NCBI GenBank assembly: GCA_021234155.1
Contig: JAJEKV010000011.1
Span: 8,665,132-8,729,131 of the forward strand
Reading direction: 5' to 3'
DNA: 64,000 nt
From: Isoetes taiwanensis
Taxonomy: Eukaryota > Streptophyta > Lycopodiopsida > Isoetales > Isoetaceae
Below, one piece after another: positions 23,203 to 33,651 of this stretch. Numbering within the stretch: position 1 is the first letter of the stretch; each line of letters opens with the position of its first letter. The notes under the pieces are model-generated. The model saw only the letters and a list, made by a program, of their open reading frames with translations, was not told the origin of the DNA and ran no database searches. A program made the position numbers and the translations under genes.

Positions 23203-24534
23203 GAGGTTTACAAAAATACCATTTTCTTTTTGGCGCATTCCAATATATCCTCCTCTACACTCTTGCTTGTCACAAAACGATAAACATTCACAACATCTTG
23301 TTGTCCAATACGTCAAGCTAATATGTCAAGCATCTTGACCATCTAAAACAAAACCAAAAGAAGATATTAGAAATGGAAGATACGGAGTGACATGTAAGTA
23401 AGAAAATTATACCTGAGAAAAAATGAGAACGCGATGATTTGTCTCCTTTAGCCTCACAAGTAGCTTATCAAGCAGCACAAACTTCCCACTGCTATACACA
23501 ATGCGCTGCACTTTGCTGTCATCATTCATAGTTGCATCACCTCCATACCCATGGTCTGCGCTTTCAAAAAGGAAGGGATGGTTGCAGCATTTCTTCAACT
23601 CAACGACAATATTGAGAAGAGACACCTGAGAATGTTGATATAACCAACTTAGATGAAGAGCCAGTAAAAATTTCGTAGATAAATAATTACCTGCTTATTG
23701 CCACGAACACCTTTGTTGAGGTCTTGAAAGTTGCGCTCCAAGATCCATTTGTAATACCTTCAATAATTGCAAGTTCTATTTTGATAAGCAATTCCAAACT
23801 TCCAAGAGGAACCATGGTAGAACTTCAAAAATGACGAGTCGTACACAAAGTTTTGCAGAAGAAATAAACAAGACATACTGCTTTTGAAGAGGAGACATTT
23901 CTACTCGTAGAATTCGTTCAAACTTAGGAGGCAGAGATTTCTCTACATCCTTTATGACTCTTCTCAGCAAATGGGGCCTCAGCTCTGTGTGCAAGCTGGC
24001 AAGCTGGCAAGTACAACAGGGACAAAATTCAGAGATGCAGAAGACAACGTACTGATGACAGGTGTACATCTTAAGAAAGTAAGCATGCAAAATGAACAAA
24101 GGTCAAAGGAAACCTCTGTTTCATTGAAGGAACTTAAGCTTTTGTATTTATTTGCAAACTCGTCCTTGCTCCTAAACTTCTCTGGATCGAGAAAATGCAA
24201 AAGAGCCCTATTTGATGGAACAAAACATAAGCCAATAAATAGAAACTTTATCTTCAACAAACACTTTGCATATGGTAAGGGGAACGCACCAAAGCTCTTC
24301 CACACTGTTTTGTAAGGGAGTTCCAGTAACAAGCACCTTATTTTTAGCACTGAATTCCTGGAATAAAAGAAATATGAGGCCTACAGATAAATAATAGTAC
24401 AACAAACAAAACTCGACGTATTACCATGAGTGTAGTATACAAAGAAGCTTCACTGTTCTTTAGTCGATGTGCCTCATCAACCATGAGGTAACACCATTTG
24501 ATTTTTGACAATGCTGCTTTGTCCTTGAGCAAAA
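23203..24534 (-). pseudogene. CHD1-family chromatin remodeller fragment with internal deletion
   Basis: Seven minus-strand exons keep their GT-AG introns: 24534-24425 ([20 protein letters not shown], the DEAH box), 24357-24290 (VLVTGTPLQNSVEELW), 24207-24114 (HFLDPEKFRSKDEF), 24003-23879 ([20 protein letters not shown]), 23757-23691 (YYKWILERNFQDLNKG), 23625-23413 ([20 protein letters not shown]) and one from 23342. The last reads MVKMLDILA, a stop, then [13 protein letters not shown] and [14 protein letters not shown]. In intact CHD1 about 100 residues of the helicase C lobe lie between these two blocks, so a deletion fused them. The 5' half (chromodomains, ATP-binding motif I) and the 3' DNA-binding end are absent. 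Normally an ATP-dependent nucleosome remodeller; this copy cannot be functional. Confidence 0.88.
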
Positions 24535-25049
24535 CTTAATGTGAAACAGAGCCTAATATGCACTACATCTTAAATCCAGAACTGTATTTTTACAGCAGCT
24601 TATCCACCCTTTATTTTTTGGACGACAAAGATATTAAGAACTAGAACACATGTATGGATCAGCACAACGTTATTTTCAACAACACCATTTCAGAGGGCAG
24701 CTGATCACTCCAGCTTGTCAAATGTCCTCCTTGCTTGTCAAATGAAATGCATAGCACTCCATAAATCAGCTTGCTCAGCATCGATTGATAACAAATGTAA
24801 CATGGTGCAAAAGATCAACAAAATAAGCAACTGAGCTTACTGAGTGCCACATTGAAAAAGAGCTTTGAAGCCACAGAATATTTTGGTAAGATAGAAAACA
24901 ATATTTTGGCAAGATAGAAAGCAAACTGCCTGACCCAGAAAGAAGGAATAGATTATACCTGAAGCTCCCTTTGCTTCATGACTCCTTTGCTTAAGCTACT
25001 CTGACTCCCCTGTTGATTGAAACCCTGTGCTGGAATGCCAGAAAAGGGT
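24535..25049. other. Intron-like or intergenic sequence left of the first large element
   Basis: No CHD1 exon upstream of 24534 could be recognised. A short segment at 24958-25010 resembles 33722-33770 in the same orientation (GCTTCATGACTCCTTTGCTT versus GCTTCATCGACTCCTCTGCT), that is, on the two outer flanks of the 25055-33646 element. Confidence 0.4.
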
Positions 25050-25054
25050 AAAGC

Positions 25055-25088
25055 GGTTAAAACAAAGTTTAAAATGAAACGCACTTAT
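25055..25088. repeat. Left terminal inverted repeat of element 1
   Basis: Begins GGTTAAAACAAAGTTTAAAA and differs from the right end at one position (25066). Just inside is the small hairpin GGAATCTTTGAAAGATTCC; a matching AAAGATTCC-type block sits inside the right end too. Confidence 0.8.
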
Positions 25089-25489
25089 TTGCTGGAAACG
25101 CACTTCAAAAGGAATCTTTGAAAGATTCCCTAAAATTCCCTTAAAAAAGTCCATTTTTAAGATTTTTTTGTGACAGGTGTGACAATTTAAGTAATTTAGG
25201 TACCATTTTTGAGGGGTTGATTGAACATAACTTTCATGCAAAAATTTTAAATAGCAATTTTCATCCTCCTAAACTAGAACAAAAAATAATTACTTTTATA
25301 AAGTGTAGCAAAAAAGGGGCAATAAAAAAATAGCAAGGGTAATAGAGTGACAAAGAAGTGATATATTCATGGTTGTGAAAATTGTACAAAATTATGAACA
25401 AAATTGTCAAAAATATAGGACATTTTGACAGACAATCATCACCTGCACTTTCTGTTTTTTACATGTTCGAGTCATCGGACAAACTTACA

Positions 25490-28235
25490 TTTTGCAGCAA
25501 GATCAGGATGCATCTCATCCTCCGACTCATTTAATCCCTGATCACTTGAGCCTTCATCCTCAGCTTCACTCTCAAACCGGATGTACTCGAAGCGATCTTC
25601 TTCCTCACTTGTCTACAAGTGAGTCCTCATCATCATCTTTTTGGCCACCTTTCTAGGTTGTTTGTCTAATCCACATGCCGACCTTATTAAAGTTTGAGTG
25701 ACCATACGTAACTTATTAGCAGCTAAATGTAACAAAGTCATATGCAAAACCTTCACTTCAGATAGATCTATGACAGCATTACTTGCTTTGGACTTTGCTC
25801 TCTTTCCCACTCTGTTTTTTACCATCTCCAAAGTATAACTCCCCCGAAAGCTTTGGCGGCATTTGTTCTCATCCGGTGCACTTTTAATTGAGTGGGAATT
25901 CCATCCTCTCTTGTTACCTCTAGTACTTTAGCTATCCGTAAGCGGCTTCCCGTGATTCATCATTATCGGTTTGGGACAGCTATGAGCATTCCTTTCTCAA
26001 ATCTCGAGACCGAACCCGGATACTCGAGCAACTTGTTTGTCTTTGTGGCGTCTAGGGGCGGTGTACATGACTCGTCATCTTCATCCGAGCTAGCCAATAT
26101 CTCTACATGTTCCTCTTGATTATCAACTTGCACGGGGAGAGTTTGCCTAGATGGCCAGTTGAATGTGGCGGTCTTCGACCTTGTAATGAAGCTTGCAAAA
26201 TATCCGTTGTCGAAAAAACCGAGGCCACCATAAAGCATCGCCTCCCCAAAGTGGTTAGAGCACGCACTGAATACTTGTCTCAATAAAATCCAATGATTTG
26301 CTTGAGTCAAATGCTCTTCCCTCCTTTTTACTCTTTGTGATTTCTTTCAAGCTTTTTAGAGGCATTTGCTCTGCAGAGAGCATGGAACTAGTATTGGGGA
26401 TGGTGCGAATGAATTGAATACCTGCTGCTGGCTGCCACTGCAAAGATGTGGCATATTTCTTTCCTTGTAAGATGGCCCTGCCATCTACAAGTGAAATTTT
26501 GATCTGATGCTGAAATGTAATGTTTCTCAAGGGCTCAATAGCACAGTGACCCAGTTGATCTCTTCGAAAAATCCATTCTTTGAAATCATAAGTTTCTTCC
26601 AACAACTCGATGTCTGGACGAGGATTGTAGGAATCTTGGATAACCTCAATCATTGCTGGTAGGCTGAGAGCTTTTTTTCGAGCAAGACGTTTAGAGAACC
26701 TACTGAACATCTGATCAATTTGGTCGTGTGTATGACCAACAAGCAGGAAACCAATCTTCACCTTCTTGAAGATTTGTTTCTCTACTAGCATAGCACAGTA
26801 AGCAAACAACGCCTGATTCTTATTTTCCCTTGTCGTGTTGTCTAGCTGAAGATACAGAACCGGTGGTATATGTTCTAGATTGGAAAGAAGCTTATTCAAT
26901 ATTGTGATAGTGAGATTTGGATCAGCATGAATGTTTGGATAATTCAAAAATGCCTTGCAAGATAGTTTTCCATTAAATACCATAGCACCAACAACATGCA
27001 GATGTATGAAATCTTCTTCAGCAGCATCCTTAGGCACATTGACAAAATGTGGTAGGGTGGTCTTCTTCTGGTCCATTCCATCAATAACAACTGATATATA
27101 GTTGAGTGGTTGTTCCAGTGCTTTCTTCCTATGTTTTGTCAATTTTCTCCTTTCCAAAGATTGTTGTTCTCTGTGCTTGTTTAGTTTCTCCTTCAATGCA
27201 TCTGAAATGAAAATATGTTTAGGAAAGAACCTACTTTTAAGTAGAACTAGGCAAGAACACGTCCTGGAAGCTTACTTTTAGTGTGAAGTGTCCTTGCATT
27301 TTGTCTCTGAGCTTTTAATTCAGAGCATGTAGCACAAACAGACATCCTATGCTTTCTAGGAATGGACACGCGAGAAAACTCTTTTTTCCAGAGCACAGTA
27401 AAGTAAGAGTAGCAGACAAAGCGTTCTCCAGCCTCAACACACATCTCCTTATAATTATCGTAGACTTCTTGTTTCGTGAAATTGTCACTCAAGTGGTACA
27501 TAGGGCTATTAGGGAGTTTCTCACAAGACTCCTTAAAGAAACCTTCCATCCAGGAAACACATTGAAGGGCATGAATTCTGGTTATGCCTCCTGAATGGCA
27601 GTAGTCATTAATGCCTGGATTCTTGTCAAGCCTTTTCTTCAGGCGGTCAAGTCGTCTGCTGCCTAAAGCATGAATCAATTTGAAGGCCGTTTGTGGGGCG
27701 GTGTGGCCACCAGCTGTGTAAGTAAACTTCTCACCATCATCTGGCCTAATATTGAAGGCTAAGTAGCCCCTTTGGTCTAGCAGAGTCATTGAACTGTAAC
27801 TATCACGAATCAACCTCAATTCCTTTAGTCCAATCTTAAGCAAACAACGTTGAGAACAACAGTGCTTTGTATGTGTTGCCCGCAAGTGAGCCTCGTCCAT
27901 GAGTTTCTTTCTTCTAACAGTTGTACATGCTTTCTTGTGTAAGTTACGCTTAAGATTCTTACTTGCGTGGGCTTTGAATTGAACATAGAGTCTTGCGGCT
28001 TTGGTAGGTCCTCCTCCCCCGAGATCAACATGAGGTGTTTCTTCGTCTGAGAGATCAACTTGAGGTGTACTTGTAGATGCTGATAGGTTTGGTGTGTGCA
28101 AGTCCTGGGGGGAGGTGCTTTCCCTCTCTCTGGGAAAAAGTAATCGAGGTTGGTGACGTAGTTGACCAGCTCCCGGTGTCGTGAGAACACGGGGGAGTTG
28201 CGTGTCACGACCGCTCCCACTTGTTGTAGTACCAT
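25490..28235 (-). pseudogene. Transposase-like gene of element 1 (DUF7869-like, from memory)
   Basis: Exon 1 runs from MVLQQVGAVV (28235) to LHTK at 27276. A 73-base intron with GTAAGC...TTTCAG follows, and exon 2 runs from 27202. The N-terminal half has Cys pairs (KHCCSQRC, SVCATC). The C-terminal half has three acidic blocks, VVIDGMDQKKT, LQLDNTTRENKN and VGHTHDQIDQMF, spaced like an RNase H-fold nuclease; that is my inference. A BAH-like tail (FEKGMLIAVPN, RIAKVLEVTREDG) and an acidic end (SEEEDRFEY) follow. Breaks: a frameshift at G6 (28107-28112), one near 26270, and more after 25960. The homologue at 35670-38382 keeps all three blocks. Probable mobilising enzyme of the element. Confidence 0.72.
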
Positions 28236-28979
28236 TTAGCTTAAATTGATGGAGTTGGCGTGATTTGCCTCCGGGGATTTAGCCTACGGTGGACTAAGGG
28301 CGACGTACTAAAATGAAGTGGAGGAGGTAGTCTGACCTCTCTAGCCTGAGGTGGGGTAAAACGCATTGGTGGGGGCAAACGACGTTCGGGAGGAGGGGGT
28401 GTGGTGGAGTAAATTGAATGGTGGTGGAAGCCGAGGTGGTCGTGGCCGGAGTAAACTCAACCGTAGCTGGGGGTTTGAATATCGAGGCGAAATTTCCAGG
28501 CTACCTTCGGGTGTCGGGTTGAGGGGTGTGAATGTCATTGCGGGGAGGAAGCCCGCGAACGTGAGTTGGAGGCTCTGCGGTTCTTTTTCTCGAGCCATAC
28601 TAAAGGTGAAGGCCACAATCAGATAAATTTATACCTACGTAAGAGCAGACGGTAAAAGTTTACACGTGGATGGTATAAATTTATACGCAGAGAAGGCAAA
28701 CTTAGCTGCAGACCAGATAAATTTATCTGAGAGATGGTATAAATTTATAATGAGGAGGAAGACACGGTATAAATTTATATCTAAAAACTCACGCACACTT
28801 GTATCGGAAACTTTATGGAGAAACGCTTATACCTAAACGGCACTTAGCAGGGGTACTTAAGCCCGCCCGGCCACCCTATTTTCCATATACGCGGCTTCGA
28901 GTCGCGGCTTTCGCGGTCCCATTTATATACCCCTTCTTATTTGCTCTCCGGAACGTCTATACGCTTAGTTCATACGGTC
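28236..28979. promoter_or_regulatory. Divergent promoter region between transposase and methyltransferase genes
   Basis: The two genes are transcribed away from each other from this 744-bp gap. A TATA-like TTATATAC lies at 28923-28930, about 50 bases before the plus-strand ATG at 28980. Five copies of the element's palindrome, or half-degenerate versions of it, occupy 28627-28785, close to the methyltransferase promoter. The part near the transposase (28366-28626) has an open frame with no recognised domain. Confidence 0.5.
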
Positions 28980-29375
28980 ATGGCTAACGTAAGTCTACTT
29001 TCCGCATCGTTTTAGTTTCTCTTTTGTTTTAATCGTTAGAGTGTAAGCCCCCCACGGTATAAATTTATACCGAGATGGCTTCGGATCGGTATAAATTCAT
29101 CGCCCGATGCTCGCGGTATAAATTTATACCGCTCCGCAGCACTTGGCGTATAAGTGCTGCGGGCGGTATAAATTTATACCGCCGAAAGCGTATGGGCTTA
29201 TGAATTTTATACGGCTGAAGACGCGGCGGTATAAATTTATCGCCTCAGAACACACCGGTCGGTATAAATTTATACCCATTGTTCTCGAGCCGTATAAATT
29301 TATACGCTTTCAGCCGACCGTACAGGCGGTATAAATTTATACCGCCGTCTTTCGAAGCCGCGATAAATTTATACC
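28627..29375. repeat. Palindrome array A of element 1 (GGTATAAATTTATACC)
   Basis: About 14 copies of the 16-base perfect palindrome or close variants, for example at 28671, 28768, 29057, 29115, 29165, 29261, 29292 and 29328, spaced irregularly by 20-60 bases. They cover the promoter and intron 1 of the methyltransferase gene. Variants usually keep TATAAATTTAT and vary at the ends. Confidence 0.92.
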
Positions 29376-32300
29376 GTTCCAGAACCATTTTAGATTCTTG
29401 ATGTCTAGTGCTCAACGAATGGTCCCGAACCTTAATATTTTGGTAATATTGTTGTGTTTTCAGCTTAAATGACACAAATGAAGTGTTAATTTAGTGTGGA
29501 TTTTATGCCCTTTCATCCTCTTTTTCTACTGTTTTTGTGTTTCAAAAATTCGAAAAAGGTTCAGTTTCTTGTATAAAAATGGTTTTTTTTGCGCGTTTTC
29601 CAGCCCTAAGATCAAGTTTGTACTCGGAGGGTCATCATCAAAGGCTGCACCACCAGAGCCACAGACTTATGAACTAAAGGATCAGACTTGGCACGCCCAA
29701 TGGGGCAAGAGAGAGCAAACCCACTGAGGCGTACCTTTACTTGTGCAAACAATCAGGGAAGGGCAAGTTCAAGTCTGATGATTATTACCCTGCTGGCGAA
29801 ATTATAAGCCTTGTTGCTACAGAGAACGATGATGAAGTTTTAATGCAGTGCAACCATGACAAGGGCCCCGTCTACTATGTTCTGAATACTAGAATGCTTA
29901 GAATAAGCATGTGCAAGCCTAAAAAGACGCGATTATTACATTGCGGACAATTACAAGAACGGCTTTGTAAGTTATTCTTAGTTGCTTTTCAGTATAAATT
30001 TATATCGTCATTCTCTTAACTTAACCCTCGCATTACGGGGACGTAGTAGAAATTTTGATGTCAGATAGTCCGCGGCGACGAAAAAAGTGTTGGTCAAGGG
30101 TCTATGGTACCCCCGTAATAACGAAGAGGAAGTAGTAGAGGAAGAGGAAGAGGAAGAGGAAGAACCAGTCAACACAAAGGGAAAGGGTAGGAAGCATTCC
30201 CTGGTAGTAGATACACAGCCTCCTACCAAGAAAAAGTCTAGAATCACAAAGTCCTTGACTATAGACGAGTCAGCAGAAGCTCTTCAGAAGGCTCCTGGAG
30301 CAGATATCGTTGTGAAGCCCGCAGATAAGTCGAGTGCTATTCTCAAGCGGGTTAATGAAACCAAACTGCTCAAGCAGACCATTTCTTTGACACTAAGCAC
30401 TATTAAGAGGCCACCAAAAAATGAAGATGGGGTCAGAGTGCTTCAGTCCGAAAAGTTATGCAGCGGCACATGTGGCTATCCTTAAGCAAAGAATGAGAAG
30501 GAATCCTCATGCCCATGTGTCGCCACTAGTTGTGATGGTGGACAGAAGTCAATGCAACCAATTAAAAGACTACAAAAAGGCAGATTTCGAAGATTACACC
30601 TATTATGTTCTTGGAGGCACACATAGTTATAAAGCAAGAAAAGAACTTTCAAAAGAAGAAAGCCGTAATGAAGTCTGGAAGAGCGTGGAAACACATATCT
30701 ATGTGGGGGTGACAGACGAAGAGGCAAAAGTCATTGCCGTGAGTCACAATCTCGACAATGACTTCAGACTAAAGATGAGCCTAATAGACAAGATTCGCTT
30801 CATGCACCGAGAGTACGTGGATTTCAAACAAGTGCATGGAGACGACTTCAAAAAACAAAAGAACAAGCTTCAAGAGCTTCGAGAAGCCTGTGTGACAGAG
30901 TGCTGCCTCAGTTATGATTCGGATAAGAAACCCATTATGGCTGTCAAACAATACGATAACTACTTTCAGCTCGCTTTCAGAGATGGTCAAGTAAGTAAAA
31001 GCTTCAATTCAATCTTTTGTAGTATGTTTAGCGTGGTTAGAAGCTTGTAATAGCCTAGTGACGGTATAAATTTATACCGTGCCTGGCCGCGGTATAAATT
31101 TATACCGTGCCTGGTCGCGGTATAAATTTATACCGGACGCGGTATAAATTTATACCGTGCCTGGCCGCGGTATAAATTTATACCGTGTTGAGTCGCCGTG
31201 CCCATCCTTTTACGCCATTCAACACTAAACTTCGTTTGACCATTTACAGGTGTGGGATCTTCAAGAGAGAATTTTTTGTATGTTCGAAGATGGGGAGCTC
31301 AAAGAACAAGCTAGGGACGCAGGAAAGAAACCAAAGAAAGGTGGTGAATCAAAACAAAAAAATATGAGCATTGTACCCTGGACGCAGTTACAGGGTCTTA
31401 AAAGCAAAGAAATATTTGTTCGCCTGTTGGAAAAAGTAGTTGCCAAAAAATTCACATTAGACGAGATGGCCAAGGAAGCTAAAACGTAAGCCTCACTTGC
31501 TATGCCATGTTTTTTTTCTACCTTTTTTTGTCTTACAATATTTTTCCCTTTGCAGTCAGAAAGACATTGTCACTTGCCAGGCCGAGTTAATGAAGCAGCT
31601 CAACCTAGAAGACTGGGAGGAGTGCAAACTTTTGTACCCAAGTTGCACCACAGACAGTATCATCAGAGAGCACGCAGTTAACTTCAGTGGCTGGGTAAGT
31701 TTTGCAAAAAATATGTTATGTGTTTGTGCCTTTGTCTCACATTACTCTTACAGAACAAGAAGAAGGGGCTACCAACTGGATTTTTAAACCTGGTTCGTAG
31801 GGCCAAGGAAGAGAGGCAAAGGCTTAAGGCAATTGAACAGGGTAGAGAGGTCGCCACTTCCAGTTTTGACTGTACATATGAGAGATTTACCACATTTGGT
31901 CAGGACGTCCAGTACAGGGTTGTTGAGGGTGATTGTACAAGGCTGGGGACTCTTTTAGACAAGCAAAATTTTACATTATGCATTGCAGATATTCCTTATG
32001 GATTTAAAATAAAGGATAGCGCTTTTGATGAGGAGGCTTTCACTCACGTGCAAGTCCGGTCTTTCCTGGATGGCCTAAAAGAAGTCACGACATCTGAAAA
32101 CTGGAGGGTCATCATTTTTCATTCCGACCTTCAGACGATGTCGGTGCTTAAACCTATGGGAGCGGTCTGTAACGCCGGCTTCGAAAACTGCGTTTGGTAA
32201 GCTTCACAATTAACGCTTTTTGTTTTACGGTAACTCCACGGTATAAATTTATACCACATCTGTCTTAAGGTTTAAATTTTAAAGGCTGGAACAACCGTGG

Positions 32301-33160
32301 TATAAATTTATACAGCAAGGCAATGTCTGTATAAATTTATACGGCTTGCCGCCGTGGTATAAATTTATACAGCAAGGCAACCGTGGTATAAGTTTATACC
32401 GCCACACTACCGGGCTAACTTATTTTCCTTGTTTTCTTTTTACTAATTTCTAATTGCTGTATTGCTTGGCAGGCTTAAAACAAACGTCAAGGGTCATGGT
32501 GGTGGTCCGCGCTTAGTGAGCTGTTTCGAGCATTTTCATATAGGTTTTTACAGCGCGGACACCAAAAAAACCATGATTCATTTTAACACGCAGAATGAGA
32601 AGACTCCTCCCTGCAATGCATTTCAGTTCCCAGCTGTTCTGCAGAAATTAAGAGACCCACAGCGACAAGGCGCTGTGGTGTCCCATTATCAGAAGCCACA
32701 GCGTCTTATTAATAATTTGATACAGTGGTTTTCTCGCCCTGGAGACTGGATCTTGGATGCCTTTTCTGGATCAGGCACCACAGCAGTTTGCGCCCTTAAG
32801 CAGGGCCGCAATGTCGTCTCAGTCGACATAGACCCAGATAAAGTAAGTTTCATCAGGACCAGGATAAGCTCTTGTGAATCCTTTCCTGATGAAAACGAGG
32901 AGCTGGGAGCGAAGAACGGTGCCAGCGATGCTAAGGGCACTTACACAGAAATACAGCCTCCACTTACAGGAAGAAGAGATGAAGAGGTGGAGTTTGTCGA
33001 CTTGGAGCCTGTGGTGCCCGAGCCAGAGAAATCGCCTAGGCCAGTAGGTCTGGAATCAGAAGGAGGCGTCTCTGCTGTTATAAGCTCGCAAGAGCCAGAT
33101 CCTAAGGGGAACGAGAGTCCTGTGGACTGGGAAGAGCCACCTCTCCCACCTCTGGTATAA
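28980..33160 (+). CDS. ParB-like / beta-class DNA methyltransferase fusion, multi-exon
   Basis: Exons I can place: 28980-28988 (ATG GCT AAC then GTAAGT), 29604-29966, 30069-30990, 31250-31485, 31556-31694, 31754-32196 and 32473-33160. From 30069 on, junctions are GT-AG and in phase. The order is: a novel N-terminus (YLYLCKQSGKGKF), a Glu run and basic KKKSR, a ParB-like domain (VSPLVVMVDRSQ, YYVLGGTHSYKAR, DEEAKVIAVSHN), a possible helix-turn-helix (KFTLDEMAKEAKTQKDI), and a methyltransferase with CIADIPYGF (motif IV) and WILDAFSGSGTTAV (motif I), then VSVDIDPDK. The tail is acidic and Pro-rich. The N-terminal frame has one-base shifts at CCC 29604, GGGG 29702, AAAAA 29921 and near 30416-30432; the methyltransferase exons are unbroken. 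Predicted N4-cytosine or N6-adenine DNA methylation; motif IV has DIPY rather than DPPY. Confidence 0.8.
31062..31185. repeat. Palindrome array B of element 1, intron of the methyltransferase gene
   Basis: Five copies of GGTATAAATTTATACC, mostly 28 bases apart, separated by GTGCCTGG(C/T)CGC spacers. The array sits entirely inside the 31.0-31.25 kb intron. Confidence 0.95.
32239..32402. repeat. Palindrome array C of element 1, last intron
   Basis: Five copies, two of them with a changed half (GTATAAATTTATACAG, GGTATAAGTTTATACC), in the intron between 32196 and 32473. A further copy at 33154-33169 contains the stop codon of the gene: the reading frame ends GGT ATA A read as GTA TAA. Another, at about 29992, lies in the intron after 29966. 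Confidence 0.93.
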
Positions 33161-33611
33161 ATTTATACAGACAGAGTTCTTAACCACTTTCATTGTAAAC
33201 TATGTGCTAAGTAATATTATAATTTATTTTGATGAAGATTTTTAAACTGAAAGCTTTGTCTCTCTAACAATGCTTAATTGAAACAACTCTTTCTTGCTCC
33301 AGGATTTCACACTCTTTGTCTTTCCAATGTTTGACTTTTTTAGTACTTCTATTAAGCTTGCAAAAAAACAATCTATATTTCCTTCTGTTTTTAACAATAA
33401 ATACTTACTGAGTTATCAAAATTAATGTCTCTCTCCTCAAAACAAGCATTTTTTTTTGCCCTCTTTTAAAAATGAAAAGGCTTTAAAAATGTTGCTTTTT
33501 TGGGGGTATCCCGAATGCTAATTGCTCAACAATCTATTTTGCTCCCTATTTTGTGTGTTTTTTTTTAAGTTTTCAATTTTTATAAAGGAATCTTTCAAAC
33601 GCACTTCTTAC
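33161..33611. other. AT-rich right interior of element 1
   Basis: No gene. It holds the 3' untranslated region of the methyltransferase gene and AT-rich DNA leading to the right terminal repeat. Confidence 0.5.
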
Positions 33612-33646
33612 ATAAGTGCGTTTCATTTTAAACCTTGTTTTAACCA
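33612..33646. repeat. Right terminal inverted repeat of element 1
   Basis: Reverse complement of 25055-25088 with one mismatch, plus one extra A before the AAAGC flank. It is preceded by CGCACTTCTTACATAAGTGCG, itself a short palindrome. Confidence 0.8.
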
Positions 33647-33651
33647 AAAGC

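Larger units (their letters stand above)
25055..33646. mobile_element. 8.6-kb DNA transposon with ParB-methyltransferase gene (element 1)
   Basis: Ends are inverted repeats: 25055-25088 and the reverse complement of 33612-33645 match at 33 of 34 bases (start GGTTAAAACAA, then GTTTAAAATGAAACGCACTT). AAAGC flanks both sides (25050-25054 and 33647-33651), counting one extra terminal A on the right, which gives a 5-bp candidate target duplication. Inside are a minus-strand transposase-like gene (25490-28235), a divergent promoter region, and a plus-strand ParB-methyltransferase gene (28980-33160). About 25 copies of a palindrome, GGTATAAATTTATACC, were seen only here. The architecture is shared with 35430-48172. 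I know no named superfamily with this content and a 5-bp duplication. Confidence 0.75.

Noticed and set aside
28627-33169. CRISPR-like array
   Set aside because: The repeats are short perfect palindromes scattered through introns at irregular distances, with related spacers, in a plant genome; there are no cas genes.
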